DNA of 64,000 nt. It comes from Hahella sp. CCB-MM4 (lineage in GTDB: Bacteria > Pseudomonadota > Gammaproteobacteria > Pseudomonadales > Oleiphilaceae). Below the pieces are notes generated by a model. That model was given only the letters and a program-made list of their open reading frames with translations, did no database searches and was not told the origin of the DNA. The stretch spans positions 248,001 through 312,000 of the forward strand of contig NZ_MRYI01000001.1 of the NCBI RefSeq assembly GCF_002260525.1, read 5' to 3'. The translations under genes and the position numbers were made by a program. Shown piece by piece: positions 25,665-34,608 of this stretch (the stretch's first letter is position 1; every line of letters begins with the position of its first letter).

Positions 25665-27152
25665 ATGCTTGAAACAATGAAGAAAGAATGGTTCTCCAAT
25701 ATCCGCGGAGACCTGTTGGCCGGGACAGTCGTCGCCCTGGCCCTGATCCCAGAGGCCATTGCGTTCTCAATTATTGCCGGCGTTGATCCCAAGGTCGGAC
25801 TCTATGCCTCTTTCTGTATCGCGGTGATCGTAGCATTCACCGGTGGCCGCCCAGGCATGATCTCCGCCGCTACAGGTGCCATGGCCCTATTGATGGTGAC
25901 CTTGGTGAAGGAACATGGCCTGGAGTACTTATTGGCAGCCACACTGCTGACCGGGGTTTTCCAGATCGGCGCCGGATTCCTCAAGCTGGGCAGTCTGATG
26001 AGGTTTGTCTCACGCTCGGTTGTGACAGGCTTCGTCAATGCCCTGGCGATCCTGATTTTCATGGCACAGCTACCAGAACTGACCGATGTCACCTGGCACG
26101 TATATGCCATGACAGCCGCCGGCCTGGGGATTATCTATCTGTTTCCACTGCTGCCAAAAATTGGCAAAGTGGTTCCTTCCCCCCTGGTATGCATCATTTC
26201 CATGACCATTGTTTCCATTTTACTTGGCCTGGATATCCGAACGGTCGGCGACATGGGCGAACTCCCGGATACGCTGCCGGTTTTCCTGTGGCCGGATGTT
26301 CCTCTCACATTTGAAACTTTATCCATCATTTTCCCCTACTCTATCGGCCTCGCGGTGGTCGGCTTGCTGGAATCCATGATGACCGCCACCATCGTCGATG
26401 ACCTCACAGATACTCCCAGCGACAAAAACCGGGAATGTAAAGCACAGGGTATTGCCAACATTGGAGCCGGTCTCCTGGGCGGCATGGCAGGCTGCGCCAT
26501 GATCGGCCAGTCCGTGATCAACGTAAAATCCGGCGGCCGGGGCAGACTCTCCACATTTGTCGCCGGTTTGTTCCTGCTGATCATGGTCGTGTTCCTGGAT
26601 CAATGGATCAAACAAATCCCTATGGCCGCCCTGGTCGCCGTGATGATCATGGTATCCATCGGTACCTTCTCGTGGGACTCCATCCGCAACCTGAAAAAAC
26701 ACCCTCTTTCCACCAATATCGTGATGGTTGCAACGGTCGCTGTGGTCGTAGGTACCCACAATCTGGCGTTGGGCGTACTGGTCGGCGTGCTCCTGGCGTC
26801 ACTGTTCTTCGCCAACAAGATTGGACGTTTTATGCTGGTAAAAAATGAATCCACCGGTGAAGGCCAGAGAAGCTATCGCGTCATTGGCCAGGTCTTCTTC
26901 GCTTCCTCAGATCAATTTGTTGACGCATTTGATTTCAGGGAAGTATTGGAACATGTCACTATTGATCTCACTGACGCCCACTTCTGGGATATCACCGCTG
27001 TGTCCGCCCTGGACAAAGTGGTCATCAAGTTCCGCCGGGAAGGCACTGACGTGAAGGTCATCGGGCTGAATGAAGCCAGCTCCACCATCGTGGATCGCTT
27101 CGGTGTTCACGACAAACCCGAAGAAGTTGAAAAAATGATGGCCGGGCATTAA
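25665..27152 (+). CDS. SulP-family anion transporter
   Basis: A 495-residue inner-membrane protein: about ten to twelve membrane helices (residues 15-390), then a cytoplasmic STAS domain (about 400-490). The motif [25 protein letters not shown] near residue 25 and [14 protein letters not shown] are classic for SulP. Substrates in the family include sulfate, bicarbonate and others; which one is unclear. An ATG at 25677 is an alternative start. A UspA-domain gene follows 21 bases later, a frequent pairing. Confidence 0.93.
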   Translation: MLETMKKEWFSNIRGDLLAGTVVALALIPEAIAFSIIAGVDPKVGLYASFCIAVIVAFTGGRPGMISAATGAMALLMVTLVKEHGLEYLLAATLLTGVFQIGAGFLKLGSLMRFVSRSVVTGFVNALAILIFMAQLPELTDVTWHVYAMTAAGLGIIYLFPLLPKIGKVVPSPLVCIISMTIVSILLGLDIRTVGDMGELPDTLPVFLWPDVPLTFETLSIIFPYSIGLAVVGLLESMMTATIVDDLTDTPSDKNRECKAQGIANIGAGLLGGMAGCAMIGQSVINVKSGGRGRLSTFVAGLFLLIMVVFLDQWIKQIPMAALVAVMIMVSIGTFSWDSIRNLKKHPLSTNIVMVATVAVVVGTHNLALGVLVGVLLASLFFANKIGRFMLVKNESTGEGQRSYRVIGQVFFASSDQFVDAFDFREVLEHVTIDLTDAHFWDITAVSALDKVVIKFRREGTDVKVIGLNEASSTIVDRFGVHDKPEEVEKMMAGH

Positions 27153-27173
27153 GAAATAGCAGGGAGAAGAATA

Positions 27174-28025
27174 TTGAATACTATCGTTGCCTGTATTGAT
27201 GGCTCAGCCATCGCCACAGCAGTATGCGACGCAGGAGCCTGGGCCAGTGAACGCCTGGATGCGCCCCTGAAACTACTGCATGTTCTGGATAAAAGCGAAT
27301 TTCCCTCCTCCGGCAACCTTTCCGGCAATATTGGCTTGGGAAGCCGGGAGCATTTATTGGAGGAACTAACTGCTCTGGACGAACAACGTGGTCGTTTGGC
27401 TCTTGAACACGGCAAACATATGCTGGACCAGGCTGAGCAGAGAGCCCGGGAAGACGGAGCCGTCAATATCAGCAAGCAGCAGCGACATGGCAGTCTGGTA
27501 GAAACGCTTCTGGAACAGGAAGAGGATACCCGCCTGTTTGTCATGGGACGCTTGGGCGAGGGTCACGACATCACCGCCCATACCCTGGGATCACACCTGG
27601 AAAATGTGGTCAGAACGGTTCATCGGCCTATTCTGGTCACCGTACAAAGCTTCGTTCGTCCCAATCGTTTCATGTTTGCGTATGATGCCAGTGAAACAGC
27701 GGAGAAGGCCCTGTCAAAAGTTTCCACCAGCCCGCTGTTAAAGGGATTGCCCTGCCACCTGGTCATGGTGGGACAGGATACTCCGGAGCATCGTCAGCAG
27801 TTGGCCAATGCCAATCAGAAACTTACGGTGGCAGGCTTTGATGTCACTCAAATGTTGCTGGAAGGTGACGTGCAGCAGACTTTGCAAAGCTACCAGAAAC
27901 AACACGATATTGACCTGATGGTGATGGGTGCTTATGGCCACTCAAGAATCCGCCAGTTCTTTGTGGGAAGCAACACCACCAAAATGGTCAGTGGCAGTGA
28001 TACATCGTTACTGTTACTGAGGTAG
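27174..28025 (+). CDS. Tandem UspA-domain universal stress protein
   Basis: A 283-residue soluble protein with two Usp folds. It starts at TTG (27174) with AGGGAG seven bases upstream. The second domain ends VMGAYGHSRIRQFFVGS, an ATP-binding motif of the GxxGxGx(9)G(S/T) kind; the first has VMGRLGEG. It lies just downstream of the SulP gene and probably modulates or is coexpressed with the transporter. Its stop codon is inside a 20-base repeat unit. Confidence 0.88.
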   Translation: MNTIVACIDGSAIATAVCDAGAWASERLDAPLKLLHVLDKSEFPSSGNLSGNIGLGSREHLLEELTALDEQRGRLALEHGKHMLDQAEQRAREDGAVNISKQQRHGSLVETLLEQEEDTRLFVMGRLGEGHDITAHTLGSHLENVVRTVHRPILVTVQSFVRPNRFMFAYDASETAEKALSKVSTSPLLKGLPCHLVMVGQDTPEHRQQLANANQKLTVAGFDVTQMLLEGDVQQTLQSYQKQHDIDLMVMGAYGHSRIRQFFVGSNTTKMVSGSDTSLLLLR

Positions 28026-28072
28026 CTAAACGGTTCCTGAGGTAGCTAAGCCGTTACTGAGGCAGCTCAGCA
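28013..28072 (+). repeat. 20-base tandem repeat, three units, at the UspA stop
   Basis: GTTACTGAGGTAGCTAAACG (28013), and two variants at 28033 and 28053. The UspA stop TAG (28023-28025) lies in the first unit. Confidence 0.85.
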
Positions 28073-28080
28073 CTCTGTAC

Positions 28081-28106
28081 AGCCGGCAAATACTGCCGGC
28101 TTTTTA
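28081..28106 (+). terminator. Terminator of the SulP-UspA unit
   Basis: AGCCGGCA, loop AATAC, TGCCGGCT, then a T-rich tract. Confidence 0.9.
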
Positions 28107-28165
28107 TTGCCTTATTCCAGGGAAAATATTGGGGGTTTGGAGATTGAGAAATATTCCAGCCGCCT

Positions 28166-28183
28166 TGTGAGACATATCTCACA
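28166..28183 (+). promoter_or_regulatory. GacA/UvrY-type upstream activating palindrome
   Basis: TGTGAGACATATCTCACA fits the 18-base UAS that GacA/UvrY binds upstream of csrB and rsmYZ genes (TGTRAG-N6-CTYACA). It lies about 150 bases before the GGA-rich RNA, the distance typical for that promoter class. Confidence 0.8.
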
Positions 28184-28319
28184 TCAATGTAGGAAAAGGT
28201 GAGAACTTGCTGTGCGAGTCGCGTCGCAAAAACAGCAGAATTAACTATCCATTTGATTTTTATACATATTTATCACGCCTCTTTTATCTCCATCATTCGG
28301 CATAAGTAAATTCCGTCAC

Positions 28320-28552
28320 AAAAACGTCACATGAAGACAGGTATAGTTACTCCTGTCAGGGACGGCAAGGACGGATTTTCCAGGATGGCTTCTTCACATG
28401 ATGTGAAGGGAAGCAGGGATAAGGGAATAAGCTTAAGGGACTCTTATTTTAGGGAATCATGCGAGCGCCAGGACAGCGCTTACACCAAGGATTGGTTGAC
28501 TAGGATGTCATCGACCTATTTGTTAGAAGGCAACAATTGTTGCCTTTTTTTT
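28320..28552 (+). ncRNA. CsrB/RsmZ-family regulatory sRNA
   Basis: Gene-free DNA here carries 12 GGA motifs in about 150 bases (28359-28505), several as AGGGA or AGGA, the CsrA/RsmA binding core. Some are displayed in loops: AGCGC-CAGGACA-GCGCT (28464-28480) and CCAA-GGA-TTGG (28485-28495). A 5' hairpin GACAGG/CCTGTC (28336-28357) and a stem CTTCACATGATGTGAAG (28392-28408) add structure, and a strong terminator ends it. With the GacA-type site upstream this fits an RNA that sequesters CsrA. The 5' end (about 28320) is an estimate. Known members control biofilm, motility and virulence. Confidence 0.85.
28527..28552 (+). terminator. Terminator of the Csr-type sRNA
   Basis: A perfect 20-base palindrome AAGGCAAC/AATTGTTGCCTT-type stem followed by eight T residues. 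Confidence 0.95.
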
Positions 28553-28618
28553 CGCCTGCAATATTTCACTAAGCACGCCCAGCACTCATTGAGATAACTG
28601 CTTAAGTAGGGTAGCAGC

Positions 28619-29275
28619 TCAGGTGAGATATATGCGCACCTGATTAAATTCCTCGAATTCATTCAAATCCGGCCATGTGGTCGCCTCCATGGTAGCGACC
28701 TGTTGATATCCTTCCACCTGCAAGTTCTTCACCCGAGAGTCAGCCAGTATCACCTTTGCGGCCCCTTGCCGGAATTGGGGCAACAGCACCAGATTTTCCC
28801 GATCATATAGAATATCCGCCGCTGTAATGACATCAGGGTGAACCTCTGCCGGGAGCCCTTCAGACACCTCCACAGCTACTCGGTTCAGGTCAGCATTGAC
28901 CTTTACAGCGTGTCTCGATGCCGGATCAATATCTACAGCAATCACCCGCTTAGCTCCTGCCATGGCAGCGGCAATGGCGACGACTCCTGAGCCTGCCCCC
29001 ATATCTATGACCGTCTTATCTTTCACCAACTCTGGATGGTCCAGAATATAACGGGCCAGAACCTGACCGCTGGCCCAGCAGAAACACCAGTAGGCTGGCT
29101 CAGCCACCACTGCCTGCGCCTCATCATGAGTCAGAGGTCCGTCCATTGCTTCCGGGTCATACAGGTAAAGCTGAACTTCCGGCGCCAGGGACAATTTTGT
29201 AGCAAGCAGACGGCCATGAGGCAATGTTTCCCGCAATCGCTGTTCCAGGGAAAGTTCGGATTGGGTCTTTGACAT
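28619..29275 (-). CDS. ETF-beta lysine methyltransferase-like SAM methyltransferase
   Basis: A 218-residue class I methyltransferase. SAM motif I is VIDMGAGSGVVAIAAA near residue 90, motif II VIAVDIDPAS follows, and AADILYD resembles the D-x-x-Y-D/E motif of the METTL20-type ETF-beta lysine methyltransferases. LTHDEAQAVVAEPAYWCFCWASGQVLA supports this subfamily. The target could be electron-transfer flavoprotein, with an effect on fatty-acid oxidation, but this is inference. Convergent with the sRNA. Confidence 0.82.
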   Translation of the reverse strand: MSKTQSELSLEQRLRETLPHGRLLATKLSLAPEVQLYLYDPEAMDGPLTHDEAQAVVAEPAYWCFCWASGQVLARYILDHPELVKDKTVIDMGAGSGVVAIAAAMAGAKRVIAVDIDPASRHAVKVNADLNRVAVEVSEGLPAEVHPDVITAADILYDRENLVLLPQFRQGAAKVILADSRVKNLQVEGYQQVATMEATTWPDLNEFEEFNQVRIYLT

Positions 29276-29651
29276 ATCAAATACTGCGTTATGAATTCAT
29301 CCGAGCACGGCACCGGGCATCATTTTTATTAGCCAGGTATCGATTTATATTAAAGGTTAACCAATATTCAGACCGGCATTATATGACGATGGGTTTGCTC
29401 TCACCACTCAAGGAAAGAGTGGTCGATTCACCTGTCCGTTACGTATTCCACATGCAGATCCCCGCGGAAGTATTCTGCAACCACAAAATGAGCATTGATT
29501 ACCCTGGTTTATTGCCTGTCCACTATACGTTTTGCCAGTGAACAAAAAAGTTGGCTTGTCCTAGGGTTCTGATAAACTTGGGAAGAAAGTCCTCAACCAA
29601 TAACAACCTCAAAGACCAATAATACCGACAACTGCCATACAAGGAGCAACT
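29276..29651. other. Gene-free stretch before mscS
   Basis: About 375 bases with no credible coding frame. One hairpin, ACCACTC-AAGGAAA-GAGTGGT, was noticed; no terminator, Pho box or clear promoter was recognised. Confidence 0.5.
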
Positions 29652-30470
29652 ATGGACAATGTCGATCAGTACGTCCAAAAAGCCATCGAATTGACCATCG
29701 AATATGCCCCCCAATTAATCCTTGCCATACTGACTTTGATTATCGGTATGTGGATCATCAACAGGGTGCTGAAGCTGGCCGATAACAGTCTGCAAAAGAA
29801 ATTTGATCCGACCCTGACGAAGTTCGTCCATAGTCTCGCCTCGGTCATGCTGAAAGCCTTGCTGTTGATCAGTGTGGCCTCGATGATAGGCATTGAAACC
29901 ACGTCATTTATCGCTGTCCTGGGTGCAGCCGGCCTGGCAGTTGGTCTTGCCCTGCAGGGGAACCTGTCGAACTTCGCCAGCGGCGTATTAATCCTGGTAT
30001 TCAAGCCTTTCAAGGTTGGAGATGTCATCGATGGTGCAGGCTATATTGGAACGGTCCGTGAGATTCAGATTTTCACGACAGTACTCATGACTCCCGACAA
30101 CCGCAAAGTCATTATCCCAAACTCTAACCTGGCCAATAATCCGTTGATCAATATCAGTGCCGAATCTACACGCCGCGTAGATATGGTGTTTGGCATTGGC
30201 TACGGTGATGATATCGACAAGGCCAAAGGCGTCATTCAATCACTGATTGATGCAGATACCCGTATTCTCAAAGATCCAGCTCCAGTTATCGTTGTCTCCG
30301 AGCTTGCCGATAGTTCAGTGAATCTGACCGTTAGAGCCTGGTCGGCCACCTCTGATTACTGGGGCGTGTTCTTTGACATGCAGGAAAACGTCAAGAAGAA
30401 GTTCGATCAGGAAGGTGTCTCCATTCCATTCCCACAACGGGATGTCCACCTTTATCAGGAAACCAAATAA
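29652..30470 (+). CDS. mscS: Small-conductance mechanosensitive channel MscS
   Basis: A 272-residue channel, near E. coli MscS length. Three N-terminal helices; the pore helix TM3 includes GAAGLAVGLALQGNLSNFASG, the Gly/Ala-packed sequence that gates the pore; the beta and alpha/beta cytoplasmic vestibule domains follow. It releases solutes when membrane tension rises in osmotic downshock. Start ATG with AAGGAG seven bases upstream. The OmpA gene follows after 74 bases. Confidence 0.95.
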   Translation: MDNVDQYVQKAIELTIEYAPQLILAILTLIIGMWIINRVLKLADNSLQKKFDPTLTKFVHSLASVMLKALLLISVASMIGIETTSFIAVLGAAGLAVGLALQGNLSNFASGVLILVFKPFKVGDVIDGAGYIGTVREIQIFTTVLMTPDNRKVIIPNSNLANNPLINISAESTRRVDMVFGIGYGDDIDKAKGVIQSLIDADTRILKDPAPVIVVSELADSSVNLTVRAWSATSDYWGVFFDMQENVKKKFDQEGVSIPFPQRDVHLYQETK

Positions 30471-30544
30471 TAAAATCAGGAAGGCACGGACAGAACTGGC
30501 ATCAGGCAGAATTGTCCGTAGCGAAACACAGGAAAGAGGTCACT

Positions 30545-31834
30545 ATGAAACTGAAAACCCTTACTGTTCTATTGACGGCAGGTGCCGTGCTCGCATCATC
30601 TCCAACCTGGTCCCGGGAGCGGGATTCCGGAGCTTATTTAACCGGCCTGCTGGGTTACACGTTTTTTGATCATGAGCGCCAGTTGGAAGACGATCCCAAC
30701 TATGGCCTGGGCCTGGGATACGATTTCAACCGTCGTTTTTCAGCCGAAGTCGTGGGAGGCATTGCAGACCTGGAACGCAATAATGACAATTCCTACGAAA
30801 TAGATCAAAGATTTTACCGCCTGGATGGTCTCATCCATTTCAATACCGATGATGTTTGGAGGCCTTTCATCATCGGCGGTGTGTCCCACAACGATTTCGA
30901 CTACCCCAACAGCAACAAGCAGAACGAAACACAGTACAACCTTGGTGCAGGTATCAAACACGAAATCAGTGAAGCATTGGACTTAAGACTGGACGTCCGC
31001 GGAGTCTATGGTGAAGAGGACGAATCCAAGGATACAACGCTAAATCTCGGCCTGGTCGCCATGCTGGGCGGCAACTCCATTGAACCGGAAGACTCTGACG
31101 GGGACGGTGTCTATGATGATGAAGATGCCTGCCCGGATACCACCTATGGCGTCGAGGTCGATGCTGAAGGATGTGAGATCGAAAGAGACTCCGATAACGA
31201 TGGTGTCATGGATGCCGATGATGAGTGTCCAAACACTCAGGCCGGAACAACAGTGGACGCTGTGGGTTGCCCGGTGGTCGGCGATCAGGACAATGACGGA
31301 GTGGCTGACAATGAAGATCAATGTCCGGGAACACCAGCTAAGGCAGAAGTCGATAGTCGTGGCTGTCCGTTGGATTCAGACAAAGACGGCATAGCCAACG
31401 GCCTGGATGCCTGTCCATCCACACCTCAAGGGGCCAAAGTCGATAATCGCGGCTGCCGAATTGTTCTGCAACAAGCCGTATCCATGAATTTGGGGATCAA
31501 TTTTGCCAGCAATTCAGCCGAAATTACCGGTGAGCATGCTTCAGAGATCAGCAAACTGGCCAAATTCATGACGGAATACCCCGATACCAAGGTCGTCATT
31601 GAAGGTCATACCGATGACCGGGGCAATGCAGACTACAACAAGCAACTCTCCCAACGCCGGGCAGATGCGGTGAAACAGAGCCTGACAGATACCTATGGTA
31701 TTGCGGCCTCACGTATTGACGCCATTGGTTATGGAGAGGAAAGACCCGTCGCTGATAACGGCACCGCTGCCGGTAGAGCTGACAACCGCCGGGTTGTGGC
31801 CAACGTGAGCACGACTAAACGCGTCGAACAGTAG
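30545..31834 (+). CDS. OmpA-family outer-membrane protein with TSP3-type calcium repeats
   Basis: A 429-residue protein: signal peptide (1-23), eight-stranded OmpA-like beta-barrel (about 25-185), four thrombospondin type 3 repeats of the DSDGDGVYDDEDACPDT kind (about 190-315) that should bind calcium, and an OmpA peptidoglycan-binding domain (about 325-425; GHTDDRGNADYNKQLSQRRA). It tethers the outer membrane to the wall. I chose the ATG at 30545 (AGAGGT upstream) because the signal peptide begins there; the frame itself opens earlier. Confidence 0.95.
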   Translation: MKLKTLTVLLTAGAVLASSPTWSRERDSGAYLTGLLGYTFFDHERQLEDDPNYGLGLGYDFNRRFSAEVVGGIADLERNNDNSYEIDQRFYRLDGLIHFNTDDVWRPFIIGGVSHNDFDYPNSNKQNETQYNLGAGIKHEISEALDLRLDVRGVYGEEDESKDTTLNLGLVAMLGGNSIEPEDSDGDGVYDDEDACPDTTYGVEVDAEGCEIERDSDNDGVMDADDECPNTQAGTTVDAVGCPVVGDQDNDGVADNEDQCPGTPAKAEVDSRGCPLDSDKDGIANGLDACPSTPQGAKVDNRGCRIVLQQAVSMNLGINFASNSAEITGEHASEISKLAKFMTEYPDTKVVIEGHTDDRGNADYNKQLSQRRADAVKQSLTDTYGIAASRIDAIGYGEERPVADNGTAAGRADNRRVVANVSTTKRVEQ

Positions 31835-31858
31835 CAGCAAATATTTCGAGACATGACA

Positions 31859-31884
31859 AAGGGGTCCTGAGGGACCCCTTTTTT
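31859..31884 (+). terminator. Terminator of the OmpA gene
   Basis: AAGGGGTCC, loop TGAG, GGACCCCTT and a T run. Confidence 0.9.
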
Positions 31885-32081
31885 GTTTTCTGACTGTAGC
31901 TTGGTTCACAAAAAATAACCGGAATAGACAGGTCAGCCCATTAAAACTGGTCTATCTTAAATTTTAGGGACCTGAAAATTGATCCGGTGCGGTATCAGCA
32001 TGACGTCCGGGCCGGCAAGTTACCTGTCTTTGAGGCAGGTATGTACAAGAGAATGTTTGTTTACCAGGCGGGAGGTGCCTT

Positions 32082-32612
32082 ATGCCGGTAGAATCATTAA
32101 AGAACTTTCTCGATGCTCATCAGGTACGTTATGTCCTGACACAGCATTCACCTGCCTATACCGCCCAGGAAATTGCGCAGTCTGCGCACATCTGCGGAAA
32201 AATGCTGGCAAAAACCGTCATTATCCTGATGGATGGCAAAATGGCCATGACAGTAATGCCGGCGACCTCCCGTATTCGCTGGGACCGTTTATCCAGGGCA
32301 ATGGGTACAGACTTTATCGAGTTGGCCGATGAAGAGGAATTCCAGGATGCCTTTCCTGAGTGCGAACTCGGTGCTATGCCACCATTTGGTAATCTTTATG
32401 GTATGTCGGTCTATATGGATGAAGAGCTGCGCGAATTAGAGAATATTTCTTTCAGCGCCGGCTCCCATTCAGAGACTCTGACCATGTCCATGTCGGATTA
32501 CACAGATCTGGTTAAACCAATTTCTATCACCGAAGGTTTTGTCAAACCATCTGCAACCCCACCGCTTCAACGCCATCGTTTGGGACGCCTGCAGGTTCAT
32601 AGACACGCCTGA
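32082..32612 (+). CDS. YbaK/EbsC-type aminoacyl-tRNA deacylase domain protein
   Basis: A 176-residue protein with a YbaK/ProX fold, which hydrolyses mischarged aminoacyl-tRNA. Matching features: YTAQEIAQSAHICGKMLAKTVI, LGAMPPFGNLYGMSVYMDE, and GSHSETLTMSMSDYTDLVKP near the end. Typical members stop at about 150 residues; here about 25 further residues (positively charged, HRLGRLQVHRHA) follow. GGGAGGTG is the ribosome site. The exact substrate is unknown. Confidence 0.85.
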   Translation: MPVESLKNFLDAHQVRYVLTQHSPAYTAQEIAQSAHICGKMLAKTVIILMDGKMAMTVMPATSRIRWDRLSRAMGTDFIELADEEEFQDAFPECELGAMPPFGNLYGMSVYMDEELRELENISFSAGSHSETLTMSMSDYTDLVKPISITEGFVKPSATPPLQRHRLGRLQVHRHA

Positions 32613-32630
32613 CAAGACATCGGCCATTCC

Positions 32631-32669
32631 AGCCTGTCCTGCCGCTTTTAAATTGGCAGGCCACAGGCT
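32631..32669 (+). other. Long bulged hairpin and pyrimidine-rich tract after ybaK-like gene
   Basis: AGCCTGTCCTGCC pairs with GGCAGG-cc-ACAGGCT (13 pairs, two-base bulge). No T-run follows. The next 120 bases (about 32675-32800) are rich in C and T and poor in G, like a Rho-utilisation region. The pair may end the upstream transcript by a Rho-dependent route; this is inference. Confidence 0.4.
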
Positions 32670-32846
32670 GCCCTGAGTTTCGTCGTCCACTTCGTCGAGA
32701 TTCACCTTTTCTGTCCCATCTTCTTCTGGTCTTCCTTCTGTTTGCTCTAGCTCATCGAGCTGCCTACCCTATCTCCTCGATAGCCCCTCTGGGCAAATCG
32801 ATTGATAACCCCTATCATTAGGCCAGATTTACTCTTGAGTCCGGTT

Positions 32847-34121
32847 ATGTCAGATACACACTCACCTACTTCAATTTCGCCCACTTCAGATTCGACTCCC
32901 CCGCAGGAACTTGATGTTGTCATTGTTGGCGGAGGTATGGTTGGTGGCGCCGTTGCAACCGCCTTGTTACAGACAAATCTTTCAATCGGGGTCATCGAAA
33001 AGAAACTTCCACAACCGTTTGATCCAGAGGCTATGCCGGATTTACGAGTGTCAGCCCTGAATCACGGCAGCGAAAACTTCCTGCGAGGCATCAATGCCTG
33101 GAGCGCTCTGCAGGCTATGCGCAGCCAGCCTTACCGAAGACTTGCCGTGTGGGAGAAACTCCCTGATCTGGTGAATGTTCTGGTCCCCGGGCAACCTAAC
33201 CGTACCGAGTTCAACGCCGAGGAAGTAGGCGCTTCTCACCTTGGTTATATCGTGGAAAACAGGGTGATCCAGCTGGCTTTACAACAACAGTGGCAGCCGG
33301 CAGAGAATGTTACCGTTTTTGAAGATGTTCAGGTCAACGACTTGCTGACTTCAGAACACAGTGTTGACGTCAAACTCAGCAATGGACAGACACTAAGAAC
33401 CAAGTTGGTTATCGGCGCCGACGGGGCTAACTCAACTGTCAGGCAAAAAGCTCAGCTTGGGCTGACCAGCGATGCCTACAACCAGCATGCTATGGTCATC
33501 TCTGTTGTTACAGATGGACCGGACCAGGACATCACCTGGCAGGAATTCACTTCTCATGGTCCCCGGGCCTATCTTCCACTGCCCTCTATCAATGGATCAA
33601 CCCATGCCTCTCTGGTCTGGTACGACCATCCTGACCGGTTGGCAACATTGCTCGCCATGGACGAGGAAGCACTGATTCGGGCAATCCATAAAGAATTTCC
33701 GGAGTCATTGCCCCAAGTAAGGCAAATTCTCGGACGTGGCAGTTTTCCCTTGGTCAAACGTCACGCGCAACATTACTACAGAGGGAGAGTCGTGTTGGCC
33801 GGAGACTCGGCGCACACGATCAATCCATTGGCGGGCCAAGGTGTTAACCTCGGTTTTCAGGACGCAAAAGTGCTCACAGACGGGATTCTAAAGGCAGTGC
33901 AGGATTCCGGTGATCCAGGAAACCCGGAGTGCCTGGCAGCCTATGAGAACAACCGAAGACCTGCGAACTTCAGAATGATGACGTTGATGGACGGTTTCTA
34001 CTATACCTTCAGCAACGATCTGGCACCGGTCAAACTGATCAGAAACCTGGGGCTGACGGCCGCCGGTCATTTGAAACCCGCAAAGCGGCAGGTACTCAAA
34101 TATGCTATGGGCCTGTCGTAA
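32847..34121 (+). CDS. ubiF: UbiF-type FAD monooxygenase (ubiquinone hydroxylase)
   Basis: A 424-residue FAD hydroxylase of the UbiH/COQ6 class. It has the FAD motif VVIVGGGMVGGAVATALL, VIGADGANSTVRQ and GDSAHTINPLAGQGVNLGF. Matches to UbiF in particular are the LRVSALNHGSENFL, TWQEFTSHGPRAYLPL, VWYDHP and C-terminal LIRNLGLTAAGHLKP stretches; UbiF hydroxylates C6 in ubiquinone synthesis. ATG at 32847 is chosen; the frame is open further upstream. A low-complexity Ser/Thr/Pro start arises from a 15-base duplication. Confidence 0.85.
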   Translation: MSDTHSPTSISPTSDSTPPQELDVVIVGGGMVGGAVATALLQTNLSIGVIEKKLPQPFDPEAMPDLRVSALNHGSENFLRGINAWSALQAMRSQPYRRLAVWEKLPDLVNVLVPGQPNRTEFNAEEVGASHLGYIVENRVIQLALQQQWQPAENVTVFEDVQVNDLLTSEHSVDVKLSNGQTLRTKLVIGADGANSTVRQKAQLGLTSDAYNQHAMVISVVTDGPDQDITWQEFTSHGPRAYLPLPSINGSTHASLVWYDHPDRLATLLAMDEEALIRAIHKEFPESLPQVRQILGRGSFPLVKRHAQHYYRGRVVLAGDSAHTINPLAGQGVNLGFQDAKVLTDGILKAVQDSGDPGNPECLAAYENNRRPANFRMMTLMDGFYYTFSNDLAPVKLIRNLGLTAAGHLKPAKRQVLKYAMGLS

Positions 34122-34125
34122 CTTG

Positions 34126-34231
34126 GCGCACTGTTGATAGTGCAGCCCAAAGTGGGCGGCCTATTGCACAATCCAGAGAACACTTGTCGATAGCACCACC
34201 CAAAGAACACTAGCGATAGCACAACTCAAAG
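34126..34231 (+). repeat. 26-27-base tandem repeat, four units, between ubiF and hinT
   Basis: Units start about 34126, 34153, 34179 and 34206 (27, 26, 27 and 26 bases). Units three and four are close copies (AACACT...GATAGCAC...CAAAG); units one and two are diverged. The array fills most of the gap. Confidence 0.7.
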
Positions 34232-34245
34232 AAAAGGATTACAGC

Positions 34246-34608
34246 ATGTCAGAGACACTATTCACCAAGATCATCAATCGGGAGATTCCCGCTGACATTA
34301 TTTATGAAGACGACCTGAGTCTGGCATTTAGAGATATTAACCCGCAGGCACCGGTTCATTTTCTGGTGATCCCCAAGCAAGCCATTGCCACTATTAATGA
34401 TATTGCGGAATCCGAACGGGAAATCGTGGGGCATTTATACCTGGTGGCGGCCAAGCTGGCCAAGTCCATGGGGTTCGCTGATGACGGCTACCGCACTGTC
34501 ATGAACTGCAATGAACATGGCGGACAAACGGTTTTCCACCTTCACTTGCATGTGCTTGCGGGCAAACCAATGGGATGGCCTCCCTACACTGACAAACTCA
34601 AGGTCTAG
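34246..34608 (+). CDS. hinT: HIT-family nucleotide phosphoramidase
   Basis: A 120-residue HinT homologue, hydrolysing purine nucleoside phosphoramidates. The histidine triad HLHLHVL places the triad at H98, H100 and H102; N-terminal TLFTKIINREIPADIIYEDD is typical. AAAGGA precedes the ATG. The last four bases overlap the end of the convergent hydrolase gene. Confidence 0.95.
   Translation: MSETLFTKIINREIPADIIYEDDLSLAFRDINPQAPVHFLVIPKQAIATINDIAESEREIVGHLYLVAAKLAKSMGFADDGYRTVMNCNEHGGQTVFHLHLHVLAGKPMGWPPYTDKLKV

Noticed and set aside
28331..28597. 88-residue plus-strand frame in the sRNA region
   Set aside because: It overlaps GGA hairpins and runs through the terminator; no ribosome site and no recognisable motif.
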